Positions 49,352 through 58,380 are shown, numbered from the stretch's first letter. The stretch is DNA of 64,000 bases from Nonomuraea polychroma (GCF_004011505.1 NZ_SAUN01000001.1:9327501-9391500), one strand, 5' to 3'. Numbers and translations are program-made. The notes: generated by a model from the sequence alone, not told the origin.

Positions 49352-50977
49352 ATGAGACCTCGCCCGCCCGGATTAGCCGGTTATTACCGCATGGCTGCCG
49401 TCGCAGCGACGCTGCTTGTCACGGTCGCAATGACGGCGTTGGTGATGCCGCATGCCGCGAAGGCGGCGCCCGCCGCGCTGCAGGTGTATCCCGTTGCGTC
49501 GATCTACCCGGCCTCGGTGGACTACCGTCTGATGGTGAACGGGCAGACCGTGCCGGTGATGCGGTATGCCGGATACGACATCGCGCAGTTCGCCATGGGT
49601 GCCGGCACGGCCACCATTGCCGTCACCAAGATCAACAATACCGCCATCGGCTCCTACAGCATCAGTCCGGCGAAGCTGAACCTCGCCGCCTCGGTCAGTG
49701 GTCCCACGCTCACGTTCACGGTGCCGAACGACGAGTACCTGATCGTCAAGGTCGACGGCCGTCCCCGACTGGTCATCGCGATCGATCCCGCGGAGACCGA
49801 CCGGCCGCCGTCCAACGGCACCGGCATCTTCAACGTCCGCAGCGCCCCGTACTCCGCGCAGCCCGGCACCGCGTACTCGACCGTCGCCTTCCAGAACGCG
49901 CTCAACGACGCCGCTGCGTGGGGTACGGCCAACGGCAGGCAGGGCACCGTGTACGTGCCCGCGGGCGTCTACACCGTCGGCAACCTCTACCTGCGCAGCG
50001 ACCTGGCGTTCTACCTCGAGCCGGGCGCGGTGCTGCGCTATACCGGCGAGCGCGCCCACTACGCCGCACACTCGCACAAGGACTCGCAGCAGCGCGACCT
50101 CACCTGGTTCATTTCGACCCGCTACTCCACGCGAAACATCTCCATCTACGGCCGGGGCGTCATCGACGGCAACGGCATGGCGTCTCTAGCGCCGGGCAAC
50201 CTGGGCGTCAACCTGCTTGTCCCGATCTACACCGACCGCTTCACGCTGGACGGCATCACGCTCCGCGAGTCGAGCAGTTGGGCCCTCATGCCCACCAGGT
50301 CGTCCAATATGACGTTCCGGAACCTGAAGATGTTCAACCGGTTCGACATGGGCGAGAACGACGGCATCGACGTTATCGAGTCCACCGACGTCACCGTCAC
50401 GCACGCGATCGGCATCGGGCTGGACGACCCGTTCACCACCAAGACCTGGGGCAGCGACGTCGACCTGTTCCGCAACGTCCCCGGCGATCCGCGTCCGCTC
50501 GACGGCGTCGTGTTCGACGACCTGGTCAGCTGGACCTACTGCTATGGGATCAAGGTCGGCCAAGGGGTGGTCCAACCGCAGAGCAACGTCACCTTCCGAC
50601 GCGTCGTCGTCTACGACGCCGCCGTGGGCATCGGCGTCCATCACAAGTACGGCGCCGCGAGCGCCACGAACATCCGGTTCGAGGACGTGGACATCGAGCG
50701 GCTCAGCTTCACCAACGACAGCAACCGGACCTGGCTGGCCCTGTGGATCGGGGCCAACCTCGGCGTCGGCCCTATCGACCAGGTCAGGGTGGCGGACGTG
50801 CGGGTCCGCGACGCGGGCACCACACCCGCGCGTATCAACGGGCAGCCCGGCGCGCCGATCACCGGCGTGACCCTCGACCACGTCGTGATGCCCGGTAGCA
50901 CCAGCCCGGCGACCACGCTGCAGCAGATGAACCTTACCAACCTGTCCCACCACGGACCTATCACGATCATCTCGTAG
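49352..50977 (+). CDS. Secreted GH28-like (polygalacturonase-type) beta-helix protein
   Basis: A 541-residue exported protein. After a signal peptide (MAAVAATLLVTVAMTALVMP) comes an N-terminal beta domain of about 110 residues, then a right-handed parallel beta-helix. GH28-type features are GENDGIDVIESTDVTVTHAI and GIGLDDPFTTKTWG (the aspartates of the active site) and YCYGIKVGQGV. The classical GDD-C motif is altered to LDDPF, so the specificity is not standard pectin. The ATG at 49352 has GGGAGGA upstream. It is divergent from the GH27-GH76 pair, and the shared gap holds a LacI-type operator. Confidence 0.85.
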   Translation: MRPRPPGLAGYYRMAAVAATLLVTVAMTALVMPHAAKAAPAALQVYPVASIYPASVDYRLMVNGQTVPVMRYAGYDIAQFAMGAGTATIAVTKINNTAIGSYSISPAKLNLAASVSGPTLTFTVPNDEYLIVKVDGRPRLVIAIDPAETDRPPSNGTGIFNVRSAPYSAQPGTAYSTVAFQNALNDAAAWGTANGRQGTVYVPAGVYTVGNLYLRSDLAFYLEPGAVLRYTGERAHYAAHSHKDSQQRDLTWFISTRYSTRNISIYGRGVIDGNGMASLAPGNLGVNLLVPIYTDRFTLDGITLRESSSWALMPTRSSNMTFRNLKMFNRFDMGENDGIDVIESTDVTVTHAIGIGLDDPFTTKTWGSDVDLFRNVPGDPRPLDGVVFDDLVSWTYCYGIKVGQGVVQPQSNVTFRRVVVYDAAVGIGVHHKYGAASATNIRFEDVDIERLSFTNDSNRTWLALWIGANLGVGPIDQVRVADVRVRDAGTTPARINGQPGAPITGVTLDHVVMPGSTSPATTLQQMNLTNLSHHGPITIIS

Positions 50978-51309
50978 CGGCTCGTGCAAGGGCCGCGAAT
51001 CCCGCTGAGCAGGGCCCGCCACCAGGCCAGCACCCCGTACCAGGCGAAAACGACACCGGTTCTCGGCGCATGCCCCCTCCTGGAAGGTGATGGTCGTACG
51101 CCCGCGCGGGGACGCCCCACCGGCGGTGGCCGCGTTGCTGCGGCACATCAGGTAGCTTTCCGCCCTCAACTGGGCAAGAGCCAGCCGCGGTTCTGCCCCG
51201 TGACCGGGCGTGCGTTATCAAAGCTCATGATCACGCGGATCTGTCGGTCAGGTACGGTTCCAGCCGGACAAGCCGTGTCCGTAAATCTTGTTACCAGGGT
51301 GTTCGACCG
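50978..51309. other. Gap between GH28 and GtrA genes
   Basis: 332 bp with no supportable gene. It contains the left copy of a 28-bp direct repeat (51210-51237). Confidence 0.35.
51210..51237. repeat. 28-bp direct repeat, left copy (pair with 52000-52027)
   Basis: The sequence around TTATCAAAGCTCATGATCAC is repeated at 52000-52027 with one mismatch in the same orientation. The two copies flank the GtrA gene at a 790-bp distance. Origin unknown; the ends of a lost insertion element are possible. Confidence 0.7.
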
Positions 51310-51870
51310 GTGAGAAGATCGGGCGTGCTCCGAATAGCAGACGCAGTACTCGCCAGATTGCCGGAACCGCTGCACGCACTTGCGCTGAAGCACCGTGAAC
51401 TGCTGAAGTTCGCGGTGGTGGGTGGAACAGCGTTCTTAGTGGACAACACGGTGTTCTATGGGCTGAAGCTGACCATTTTGGAACCGAAGCCGGTGACCGC
51501 GAAGATCATCGCGGTGCTCGTGGCGACGATCGTGTCCTACGTGTTGAACCGCGAATGGTCGTTCCGGACCAGGGGCGGCCGCGAGCGCCGTCACGAGGCG
51601 GCGCTGTTCTTCCTTGTCAGTGGCGTCGGTCTAGTGCTCAGCTCCGCGCCGCTATGGATCTCCCGGTACGTATTTCGTCTGGAGACCCCGGATGTGAGCC
51701 TGGTGACCCAGGAGATCGCCGACTTCATGAGCGCGCAGATCATCGGCACGCTGATCGCCATGGTCTTCCGCTTCTGGGCGCTCCGGAAGTGGGTCTTCCC
51801 CGACGAGAAGACCCAGTCCGGCAGCGTGCGACTGGCTCCCACTCCCGATTCCACGGACGAGGCGGCTTGA
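51310..51870 (+). CDS. GtrA family membrane protein
   Basis: A 186-residue four-helix membrane protein of the GtrA/DPMS3 family. The sequence LLKFAVVGGTAFLVDNTVFY is the family N-terminal helix, VSYVLNREWSFR the conserved loop (Asn-Arg-x-W-x-Phe), and FWALRKWVFP the C-terminal counterpart. GtrA proteins flip or assist flipping of polyprenyl-linked sugars for wall glycans. GTG 51310 is used; GTG 51325 is an alternative. It is flanked by the 28-bp direct repeats. Confidence 0.9.
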   Translation: MRRSGVLRIADAVLARLPEPLHALALKHRELLKFAVVGGTAFLVDNTVFYGLKLTILEPKPVTAKIIAVLVATIVSYVLNREWSFRTRGGRERRHEAALFFLVSGVGLVLSSAPLWISRYVFRLETPDVSLVTQEIADFMSAQIIGTLIAMVFRFWALRKWVFPDEKTQSGSVRLAPTPDSTDEAA

Positions 51871-51999
51871 TGGCAGCGAATCCAGAAGCCGTTTCGGCGG
51901 TTGGACTGCTTCATGCCGCTGCTGCGCCCCATGAGCCCGGCCTCGCGGACGACCGCCGAATAGATAGCAAACAAAGTCCAGTAAGTCCGACATCACGGA

Positions 52000-52027
52000 G
52001 CGTTATCGAAGCTCATGATCACGCGGA
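52000..52027. repeat. 28-bp direct repeat, right copy (pair with 51210-51237)
   Basis: Centred on TTATCGAAGCTCATGATCAC; one A-to-G difference from the left copy. It lies 130 nt after the GtrA stop. Confidence 0.7.
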
Positions 52028-52113
52028 CTTGCTCACGGAATCGCGGATTCTACACGTGCCAATTGTAGGTTCCGTGTTTCGGTGTCACATGCTGGTCCTG
52101 TGAGCTGGGCGTT

Positions 52114-52161
52114 TTGGCGGTTCCGCGCTCCGTGTCACCTTGATCATTCCGCGCTTGATGT
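52114..52161. repeat. Direct repeat copy B (pair with 45256-45303)
   Basis: 48 bp matching copy A at about 43 positions, same orientation, 6.86 kb away. In the minus-strand frame both copies read KRGxIKVTRSAEPP, so the repeat may derive from a coding sequence. Confidence 0.65.
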
Positions 52162-52286
52162 CATTTCCTCGGCGTCCGGCGGAAACAGCACACCGTGCAA
52201 CGCCCGAAACCCTGGGTCTCCTGGCCTGAAAGCCTTGGACCGTGGAGGAAACGGGCGGGCTGCCCATCCGGCTACTGTTGCTCCGC

Positions 52287-52788
52287 ATGACGCATACCGA
52301 GATGGAGATCACCGCGGAGTTGGTGCGGGGTCTGCTGCGCGATCAGCACCCCGACCTGGCCGATTACCCTGTGAGGCTCGGCGCGCGGGGCTGGGACAAC
52401 CAGCTCTGGCGGCTCGGCGACGACCTCGCCGTCCGGTTGCCCTGGGCGACGCAGGACGCGGACGAGCTGCTGCGCAAGGAGCACACCTGGCTGCCGCCCT
52501 CGCCCCGCGCTTCCCGCTGCCGGTTCCCGTCCCGCAGCGCCTCGGCGAGCCCTCCGCTCTGTTTCCGCGACCCTGGATCGTCACCACCTGGGTGCCGGGC
52601 GAGCCCGCCGACCGCGCCCCCGTCACGCGCGCCGCGGAGGCCGCCGACGCCCTGGCCGCCTTCCTGACGGCGCTGCACCAACCCGCACCCGATGAGGCGC
52701 CCGCCGGCCGCTTTGGCCGCGGAGGGTCGCTGGCCGACTGCTCTGCGGGGTTCGCCAAGCAGCTCGCCGAGGCCATCGAGATGGGGCT
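52287..52788 (+). pseudogene. Aminoglycoside phosphotransferase family protein, 5' part
   Basis: N-terminal lobe of an APH-type kinase: ITAELVRGLLRDQHPDLADY, GARGWDNQLWRLGDDLAVRL and ADELLRKEHTWLP. A one-base loss near 52497 shifts the frame, after which it continues PRFPLPVPVPQRLGEPSALF, WIVTTWVPGEP and FAKQLAEAIEMGL. At 52788 it is cut by a 5.63-kb element. The catalytic half resumes at 58421. Joining ATG-GGG-CT to C-ATC-CCC-GAC gives EMGLIPDP in frame. The gene therefore has two lesions, a frameshift and the insertion. Confidence 0.85.
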
Positions 52789-52828
52789 CGGGGCTCGACG
52801 AGCAACGGAACGAAAAGTCTCGGTTTCC
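52789..52828. repeat. Left terminal inverted repeat
   Basis: Outer end starts CGGGGCTCGACGAGCAACGG. It is the reverse complement of 58381-58420 with one mismatch at position 52795. The inner 33 bp (52796-52828) are perfect. Confidence 0.9.
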
Positions 52829-52843
52829 AAGGTCTCCGAGCAC

Positions 52844-52876
52844 CAAAACCGAGACTGGTCGTTCCAATGCTCGTCA
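52844..52876. repeat. Internal diverged arm of the inverted repeat
   Basis: About 26 of 33 positions match the right arm in the same orientation. With the left arm it forms an 81-bp hairpin at the left end. It may be a relic of a short palindromic element from which the larger unit grew, or it may act as a terminator. Confidence 0.6.
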
Positions 52877-53003
52877 GCCACATGGAGGCGCTGGTCAGAA
52901 GGGGCGCACGTGTGGTAACGGTTTGATCGCTTACCCGACCGCGAAGCGGTGCGGTGTCCTAATTTGCCGCCTATGCGGTGGAGTTCCTGACCGATGCCGG
53001 CCT

Positions 53004-53021
53004 GAGTTAAAGATGAGTTAA
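53004..53021. promoter_or_regulatory. Direct repeat GAGTTAA x2, OmpR-type site
   Basis: GAGTTAA at 53004-53010 and 53015-53021 lie 11 nt apart, one helical turn, as in tandem half-sites of OmpR-family regulators. A further GTTA follows at 53031. The site is 50 nt before the lipoprotein start and is probably bound by the response regulator of this operon. Confidence 0.5.
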
Positions 53022-53070
53022 GCAAATCTGGTTAGCTTCTTTTAAACCCTTGTCCAGCATGCTGCGGGGC

Positions 53071-53529
53071 ATGGCGAACATAAAGATTGCCCTGAAGGGA
53101 GCAGCCTTCCTCGCTACCTCAGTGGTCCTCGTGTCATGCGGCGGTGGCCCCGGGGCGCAGGGAGACTCCGGTGATCAGGCGAAGTACGCGGCGTGCCTGC
53201 GGGATCAGGGTCTCACCGTCACGGAGCGGAGCGACGGGCTGGACATCAAGGCGGACTCCCCGGAGAAGAGCAACGCGGCCAAGTCGGCCTGTAAGCAGTA
53301 CGCCCCGGCCGGTGAGGAGGTGTCGCCCGAGGACAAGAAGCAGGCGATGGACACCGCGCTCCAGTACGTCGCGTGCATGCGCAAGGCGGGAGTCGACATG
53401 CCGGACCCGAAGCAGGATCCTGACGGCGGTGTCGCTGTAAAGCTGCCGGACGGGATGACCGAGGACACGCCGGTGGTTCAGCAGGCGCAGAAGGCGTGCA
53501 AGGAGCAGGCTCCTGGGAACTCCGAGTGA
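53071..53529 (+). CDS. Putative lipoprotein
   Basis: A 152-residue exported protein. The leader ALKGAAFLATSVVLVSCGGG has a lipobox with Cys as the lipidation site. The mature part has four further cysteines in a repeated pattern (KYAACLRDQGL ... SACKQY; QYVACMRKAGVDMP ... ACKEQ), suggesting two similar helical halves with disulfides. This resembles actinobacterial proteins encoded with MacB-type ABC operons. ATG 53071 is used; ATG 53059 is an alternative. The stop overlaps the next start (GTGA). It probably senses or sequesters a compound at the surface. Confidence 0.78.
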   Translation: MANIKIALKGAAFLATSVVLVSCGGGPGAQGDSGDQAKYAACLRDQGLTVTERSDGLDIKADSPEKSNAAKSACKQYAPAGEEVSPEDKKQAMDTALQYVACMRKAGVDMPDPKQDPDGGVAVKLPDGMTEDTPVVQQAQKACKEQAPGNSE

Positions 53530-54566
53530 GGCGCACGGCGGTGCTGCTGAGCGGCGTAGCGGTGATCGGAAGCGGGGCTGTGGTGGGGTTCATGAACCTC
53601 CCCGGTCGTACGGCAGCGCCGGCGTCGAGCCCCAACGGTGCGCAGACGTCGTCCGTGCCGATCACGCGTTCCGACATGGTGGACACCAAACAGGTCAGCG
53701 GCACCCTCGGGTACGCGGGCCGCCGCATCCAGCCGAACCGCGCCAGCGGGGTGGTCACGGCCACCCGCGCCGAGGGAACGGTGGTGCGTCGGGGCGGCTG
53801 GCTGTACAAGGTGGAGGGCAAACCGGTGTTCCTGATGTATGGCGCCGTCCCGATGTATCGGCGCCTTGGTGTCGGCACCACAGGCCCGGATGTCCAGCAG
53901 CTGGAGCTGAACCTGGTCAAGCTGGGATACAAGTCCGGCACGGTCGACAAGACCTTTACCGCTGTGACCGCCCAGGCGGTGTGGGCCTGGCAGCGCGATA
54001 AGGGGCTGGTGGCGACGGGCAGGGCGGAGGTGAGCCAAGTGATCTTCTCGAGGGGCGCGCTTCGGATCGCGGAAAACACCAAGGAGGCGGGGGATGCCGC
54101 TGAAGGTTCGGTGGTGACAACAACCAGGACCGAACGGGCTATCACCATCAAACTGGAGACCTCCAACCAGCAATTCGCTCGAAAGGGCGCCAGGGTGAGG
54201 GTGCAACTGCCGGACGGCAAGAAGGTCGCTGGAACGATCTCCTCTGTCGGGACCATCGCACGGCCCGGGAAGGATGCGGACAGTCCGGCAACGATCGATG
54301 TCAGTGTCAAGGTCGGCGGCGAACTGGGCAGGCTGGATCAGGCGCCGGTCACGGTCGAGCTACGAACCGGGCGCCGCAAGGACGTGCTGTCGGTGCCGGT
54401 CGAGGCACTGATCGCGCGAGAAGGCGGCCAGTACGGTGTGCGGGTGGTGCAGGGCGGGACCCGGCAGGTGGTGCCGGTCGAGACGGGCCTGTTCACGGGG
54501 AGCCGTGTCGAGATCTCTGGTGCCGGCCTGTCGGAGGGCGTGAGAGTCGAGGTTCCCAAGCTATGA
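53526..54566 (+). CDS. Peptidoglycan-binding adaptor of MacB-type ABC exporter
   Basis: A 346-residue membrane-anchored adaptor. One N-terminal helix ([20 protein letters not shown]) is followed by a beta domain. A PG_binding_1 domain follows ([39 protein letters not shown]), then HlyD-like beta-barrel segments ([40 protein letters not shown]). In Gram-positive bacteria such proteins replace the periplasmic adaptor and may anchor the pump to the wall. The GTG start overlaps the upstream stop and the stop overlaps the ATPase start. Confidence 0.85.
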   Translation: MRRTAVLLSGVAVIGSGAVVGFMNLPGRTAAPASSPNGAQTSSVPITRSDMVDTKQVSGTLGYAGRRIQPNRASGVVTATRAEGTVVRRGGWLYKVEGKPVFLMYGAVPMYRRLGVGTTGPDVQQLELNLVKLGYKSGTVDKTFTAVTAQAVWAWQRDKGLVATGRAEVSQVIFSRGALRIAENTKEAGDAAEGSVVTTTRTERAITIKLETSNQQFARKGARVRVQLPDGKKVAGTISSVGTIARPGKDADSPATIDVSVKVGGELGRLDQAPVTVELRTGRRKDVLSVPVEALIAREGGQYGVRVVQGGTRQVVPVETGLFTGSRVEISGAGLSEGVRVEVPKL

Positions 54567-55264
54567 CCGCCGTCGTCGAGCTGACCAAGGTGACCAAGGA
54601 GTTTCCCGGTGGCGTTCTGGCGCTGCGAGGAGTGGATTTGCGCGTGGATACCGGAGAGCTGGTCGCCATGGTCGGCCCTTCCGGGTCGGGCAAATCGACC
54701 CTGCTCAACATGATCGGTACCTTGGACCGGCCAACGCAGGGCCAGGTGCGCATCGCCAGCTACGACGTGGCGCAGCTGAGCGATCACGAGCTGTCGGCGC
54801 TGCGTGCCCAGCACATCGGGTTCATCTTCCAGCAGTTCCACCTCGCGGACGGAGTTTCCGCTCTCGACAACGTCGCTGACGGTTTGCTATATGCCGGGGT
54901 GGCGCGGCGTGAACGCCGGCGACGGGCGGGTGAGGCATTGGAGCGTGTCGGCCTGGCGGATCGGCTGGAGCACCGATCGAATCAGATGTCGGGCGGGGAG
55001 CGGCAGCGGGTCGCCGTGGCCCGCGCCGTGGTCGGGGAGCCGTCGCTGGTGTTGGCCGATGAGCCGACCGGCAACCTTGACACCGCATCAGGGGCAGAGG
55101 TTCTTGCGACGTTGCGGAATCTGAACGCCGCCGGCGCCACCGTGGTGATCATCACGCACGACCTGGAGGTCGCGGCCGCCGCGCCACGCCGGATCCACAT
55201 CCGTGACGGCCTGGTCGTCGCGGATGAGGCCTCCGAGGCCGGCGAGATTGGAGCTCTCCGATGA
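54563..55264 (+). CDS. ABC transporter ATP-binding protein (MacB/LolD type)
   Basis: A 233-residue ATPase. Walker [14 protein letters not shown]-loop [18 protein letters not shown], signature [14 protein letters not shown], Walker [15 protein letters not shown] and H-loop ITHDLEVA are all present. The sequence is of the mechanotransmission class that pairs with FtsX-like permeases. It is coupled to both neighbours by 4-nt overlaps. Confidence 0.95.
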   Translation: MTAVVELTKVTKEFPGGVLALRGVDLRVDTGELVAMVGPSGSGKSTLLNMIGTLDRPTQGQVRIASYDVAQLSDHELSALRAQHIGFIFQQFHLADGVSALDNVADGLLYAGVARRERRRRAGEALERVGLADRLEHRSNQMSGGERQRVAVARAVVGEPSLVLADEPTGNLDTASGAEVLATLRNLNAAGATVVIITHDLEVAAAAPRRIHIRDGLVVADEASEAGEIGALR

Positions 55265-56463
55265 CGGATCGGATCGGCAAAGCACGGCTGACCCCGGCCC
55301 GGATGAACCTGGAGGATGTGGCGCGGGTGGGTGTGGCGGGGCTACGGGCCCGGCCCACGCGGGCCGTGCTGTCCGCGTTGGGGATCGCCATCGGCATCGC
55401 GACCATGGTGGCGGTGCTGGGCATCTCCTCCTCCAGCCAGGCTCGCGTCATGGAGACCCTGGATGAGCTGGGGACGAACATGTTGACCGTCGCCCCCGGC
55501 AAGCAGTTCTCCGAGAAGAAAGCCAGGCTGCCGAAGAACGCGGGCCGGATGATCCGGGGCGTGGAGCATGTCGCCATGGCCGGTCAGACCGGTGATACCG
55601 GCAAGGCCATCTACCGCAACGATCGCATCCCTTCGACGCGCACCGGTGGCCTTCAGGTCCGCGCCACATCCCTGGATCTGCTGGAGGTCCTGCAGACCCC
55701 TGTCCACAGCGGAAGGTGGCACGATGCGGCCACCGCGGCGCAACGCACCGTGGTGCTGGGATCCACGGCCGCCACACGGCTCGCCGCCACCGCCGGAGAC
55801 TCGGTGTGGATCAACGGTCAGTGGTGGACGGTGATCGGGGTCCTGGCCGAATCGCCACTGGCGGAGGACGTCGACGTGGCCGCGCTGGTCGGCTTCGCCG
55901 CGGCGGATGCCTTCCTCGGTTTCGATGGACACCCGACCTTGGTCTACACGAAGATCGCTGAGGAGAAGGTCACGGAGGTCAGGGCGTTGCTGAATCACGC
56001 GGCGAACCCGGAGCATCCAGAAGAGGTCACGGTCAGCCGCCCCTCCGACGCTCTGGAGGCGAGGGCCGCGGTGGCGGGGGCATTCACCAGCCTGTTGCTT
56101 GGTGTCGGCGGCGTGGCCCTGCTGGTGGGCGGGGTCGGCATCGCCAACACGATGATCATCTCGGTACTGGAGCGGCGTCGTGAGATCGGCCTGCGTCGCG
56201 CGCTCGGGGCCACCACCGCCCAGGTTCGCATCCAGTTTCTCGCCGAATCCCTGATTTTGGCCGGGGCGGGCGGGCTCACCGGCTCGCTGTTGGGAGTGGT
56301 CGGCACCATCGGGTTCGCGCTGACACAAGGGTTGCCGCCGGTCGTGCCCACGTGGGTGATCGGCGGCGGACTCGGCGCCACACTCGCCGTCGGCGCCATC
56401 GCCGGACTCTACCCGGCGATGCGGGCCGCTCGGATGTCGCCGACGCTGGCCCTGTCCGCCTGA
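55261..56463 (+). CDS. MacB-type ABC transporter permease
   Basis: A 400-residue permease with one N-terminal helix ([20 protein letters not shown]), a large extracellular MacB_PCD domain (residues about 60-250) and three C-terminal FtsX helices ([60 protein letters not shown]). The [18 protein letters not shown] motif is typical. It forms a pump or lipoprotein/antibiotic-release machine with the ATPase and adaptor. The exact substrate is unknown. Confidence 0.94.
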   Translation: MTDRIGKARLTPARMNLEDVARVGVAGLRARPTRAVLSALGIAIGIATMVAVLGISSSSQARVMETLDELGTNMLTVAPGKQFSEKKARLPKNAGRMIRGVEHVAMAGQTGDTGKAIYRNDRIPSTRTGGLQVRATSLDLLEVLQTPVHSGRWHDAATAAQRTVVLGSTAATRLAATAGDSVWINGQWWTVIGVLAESPLAEDVDVAALVGFAAADAFLGFDGHPTLVYTKIAEEKVTEVRALLNHAANPEHPEEVTVSRPSDALEARAAVAGAFTSLLLGVGGVALLVGGVGIANTMIISVLERRREIGLRRALGATTAQVRIQFLAESLILAGAGGLTGSLLGVVGTIGFALTQGLPPVVPTWVIGGGLGATLAVGAIAGLYPAMRAARMSPTLALSA

Positions 56464-56500
56464 GACGTACCATGACGACCGACATCCAGGAGCATCGAAC

Positions 56501-57190
56501 ATGCGCGTGCTGGTTGCCGAAGATGAGAAAGGCCTGGCCGACATCATCGGCACCGGGCTGCGCAAGGCCCGGATGGCCGTGGACGTCGTCTATGACGGGG
56601 ACGCGGCCCTGGAACGGGCGATGACCAATGAATACGACGTGATCGTGCTCGATCGGGACTTACCCGAGATCCACGGTGACGATGTCTGCCGGAGGCTGAT
56701 GGAGGCGCAGGTCCCCGCACGGATCATCATGCTCACCGCCGCGGGTGACCTGTGGTCGAAGGTGGAGGGGCTGAGCCTGGGTTCTGACGATTACCTCGCC
56801 AAGCCCTTCGACTTTCCCGAGCTCGTCGCCCGGATCCGAGCCCTGGCACGGCGGGTGCCGACCCGGCTCCAGCCGGTTCTGCAGATGGCGGGCATCACCC
56901 TGGACCCCGCCTACCACGAAGTGCATCGCAACGGGCGCTACGTGGCTCTGAGCCCCAAGGAGTTCACGGTGCTGGAGGTCTTCATGCGGTCGGGCGGAAG
57001 CGTCGTCAGTGTCGAGGATCTGCTGGAGAAGGCATGGGACGAGAACGTCGACTACTTCACCAACTCCGTGCGGGTAACGGTGGCGACGCTGCGCAAGAAG
57101 CTGGGACCGCCACCGGTAATTCAAACCGTGATCGGAGCGGGCTACCGTCTCGTCGCCCCTGGCCACGGAGCACCGTCAGGGTCCGGCTGA
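56501..57190 (+). CDS. OmpR-family response regulator
   Basis: A 229-residue two-component regulator. The receiver carries AEDEKGLADIIG (acidic pocket), phosphoacceptor Asp in DVIVLDRDLP and the lysine in DDYLAKPFDF. The winged-helix domain follows (LSPKEFTVLEVFMRSGGSVV, VRVTVATLRKKLG, TVIGAGYRLV). It lies 37 nt after the permease. It likely binds the GAGTTAA repeats at 53004-53021. Confidence 0.95.
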   Translation: MRVLVAEDEKGLADIIGTGLRKARMAVDVVYDGDAALERAMTNEYDVIVLDRDLPEIHGDDVCRRLMEAQVPARIIMLTAAGDLWSKVEGLSLGSDDYLAKPFDFPELVARIRALARRVPTRLQPVLQMAGITLDPAYHEVHRNGRYVALSPKEFTVLEVFMRSGGSVVSVEDLLEKAWDENVDYFTNSVRVTVATLRKKLGPPPVIQTVIGAGYRLVAPGHGAPSGSG

Positions 57191-58314
57191 CCGCGCTCTA
57201 TGCCAGCCCCTTCCTCATCATGGCCGTGGTCATGCTGCTCGCGGTGAACCTGCTGCTCAGCAGCGCGCTTGGGGTGAGCGTCTCCGTCTCGGGCCGAGCA
57301 CCTCAGCCCTCGGCCGCCGGGGCGCCGACCCGGGGCGAAGTCGACCAGGAAGCGGTGTTCCAAGGCCACCTTCAGCTGCAGTATGAACTCCTGAGGTACC
57401 AATGGGCCGCCACCGCGATCATCATCGCTGTCCTGACGGTGGTCTCCGTAATCCTGGGCTGGTGGCTGGCCGGACGCGTCCTGCGCCCGATTCGCAGCGT
57501 CACCTCCACGGCCCGCCGACTGTCCCTGTCCAACCTCCATCAGCGGATCGCGATGCAGGGCCCCGACGATGAGCTCAAGGAGCTCGCCGACACCTTCGAT
57601 GACATGCTCGACCGGCTCGAGCGCTCGACCGATGCTCAGCGCCGGTTCGCCGCCAACGCCTCCCATGAGCTCAAGACACCCCTGGCGCTGGACCGGGCGC
57701 TGCTGCAGGTGGCGTTCGGCGAACTTCCCGAGGAGATGCTGGAGGCCCGGGATGAACTCCTCGCCTCCAACAGCCGCCAGCATCGGCTCATCGACGGACT
57801 CCTGATGCTGGCCGCGGCAGAACACACGCTGACCAACGCAGAGCCCGTCGATCTGGCCGACCTGGCCCGGCGTGTCCTCTGCGAGCACCCCGGCGCGACG
57901 GTGGACCTGTCACCGGCCCTCACCTCCGGCGATCCCGTTCTGGTGGAGCGGTTGATCGCGAATCTCGTGGAGAACGCCGAGAAGTACAACGACCAGCGTA
58001 GGTTCATCGCCGTCCGGACCGGAACGGGCAATGGAGGCGCGGTCCTCACCGTGGAGAACACCGGGCAGGAGATTGCCCACGAGGTGGTGTCATCGCTGTT
58101 CGAGCCGTTCCGGCGCCTCACCAGCGACCGTACCGAGTCGGTGTCCGGCGCGGGCCTCGGCCTGTCGATCGTGGCCGCCATCACACGCGTCCACGGAGGC
58201 ACGATCGATGCCGTCCCCCGCACCGGCGGCGGCCTCGCCGTGACGGTACGACTCCCGGACATGGGGTCAGTGTTGAAAGCGCAGCTAAGGTTCTCAACGG
58301 GCGGCCGGGGGTAA
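57172..58314 (+). CDS. Sensor histidine kinase (start codon unclear)
   Basis: A membrane kinase of about 380 residues. It has two transmembrane helices (PFLIMAVVMLLAVNLLLSSA; AATAIIIAVLTVVSVILGWW) around a short extracellular loop of 60 residues, then HAMP (LRPIRSVTSTARRLS), phosphoacceptor FAANASHELKTPLALD and ATPase (NLVENAEKYND, VENTGQEIAHEVV, SGAGLGLSIVAAIT). Homology begins about VRVRLTALYA at 57175, but no ATG, GTG or TTG lies in frame between ATG 57034 (157 nt inside the regulator gene) and ATG 57220 (inside helix 1). The left boundary is set by homology. It may overlap the regulator or use an unusual start. Confidence 0.85.
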   Translation, partial: TVRVRLTALYASPFLIMAVVMLLAVNLLLSSALGVSVSVSGRAPQPSAAGAPTRGEVDQEAVFQGHLQLQYELLRYQWAATAIIIAVLTVVSVILGWWLAGRVLRPIRSVTSTARRLSLSNLHQRIAMQGPDDELKELADTFDDMLDRLERSTDAQRRFAANASHELKTPLALDRALLQVAFGELPEEMLEARDELLASNSRQHRLIDGLLMLAAAEHTLTNAEPVDLADLARRVLCEHPGATVDLSPALTSGDPVLVERLIANLVENAEKYNDQRRFIAVRTGTGNGGAVLTVENTGQEIAHEVVSSLFEPFRRLTSDRTESVSGAGLGLSIVAAITRVHGGTIDAVPRTGGGLAVTVRLPDMGSVLKAQLRFSTGGRG

Positions 58315-58380
58315 AGCAACGCAGCGACTCCACCCATGTGATCAGTTGCCGTGCGGGACCTGAATCGGCTCGAGCTGGCC

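Larger units (their letters stand above)
51871..52286. other. Gap between GtrA and split phosphotransferase gene
   Basis: 416 bp with no supportable gene. It contains the right copy of the 28-bp repeat (52000-52027) and copy B of the 48-bp repeat (52114-52161). Confidence 0.35.
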
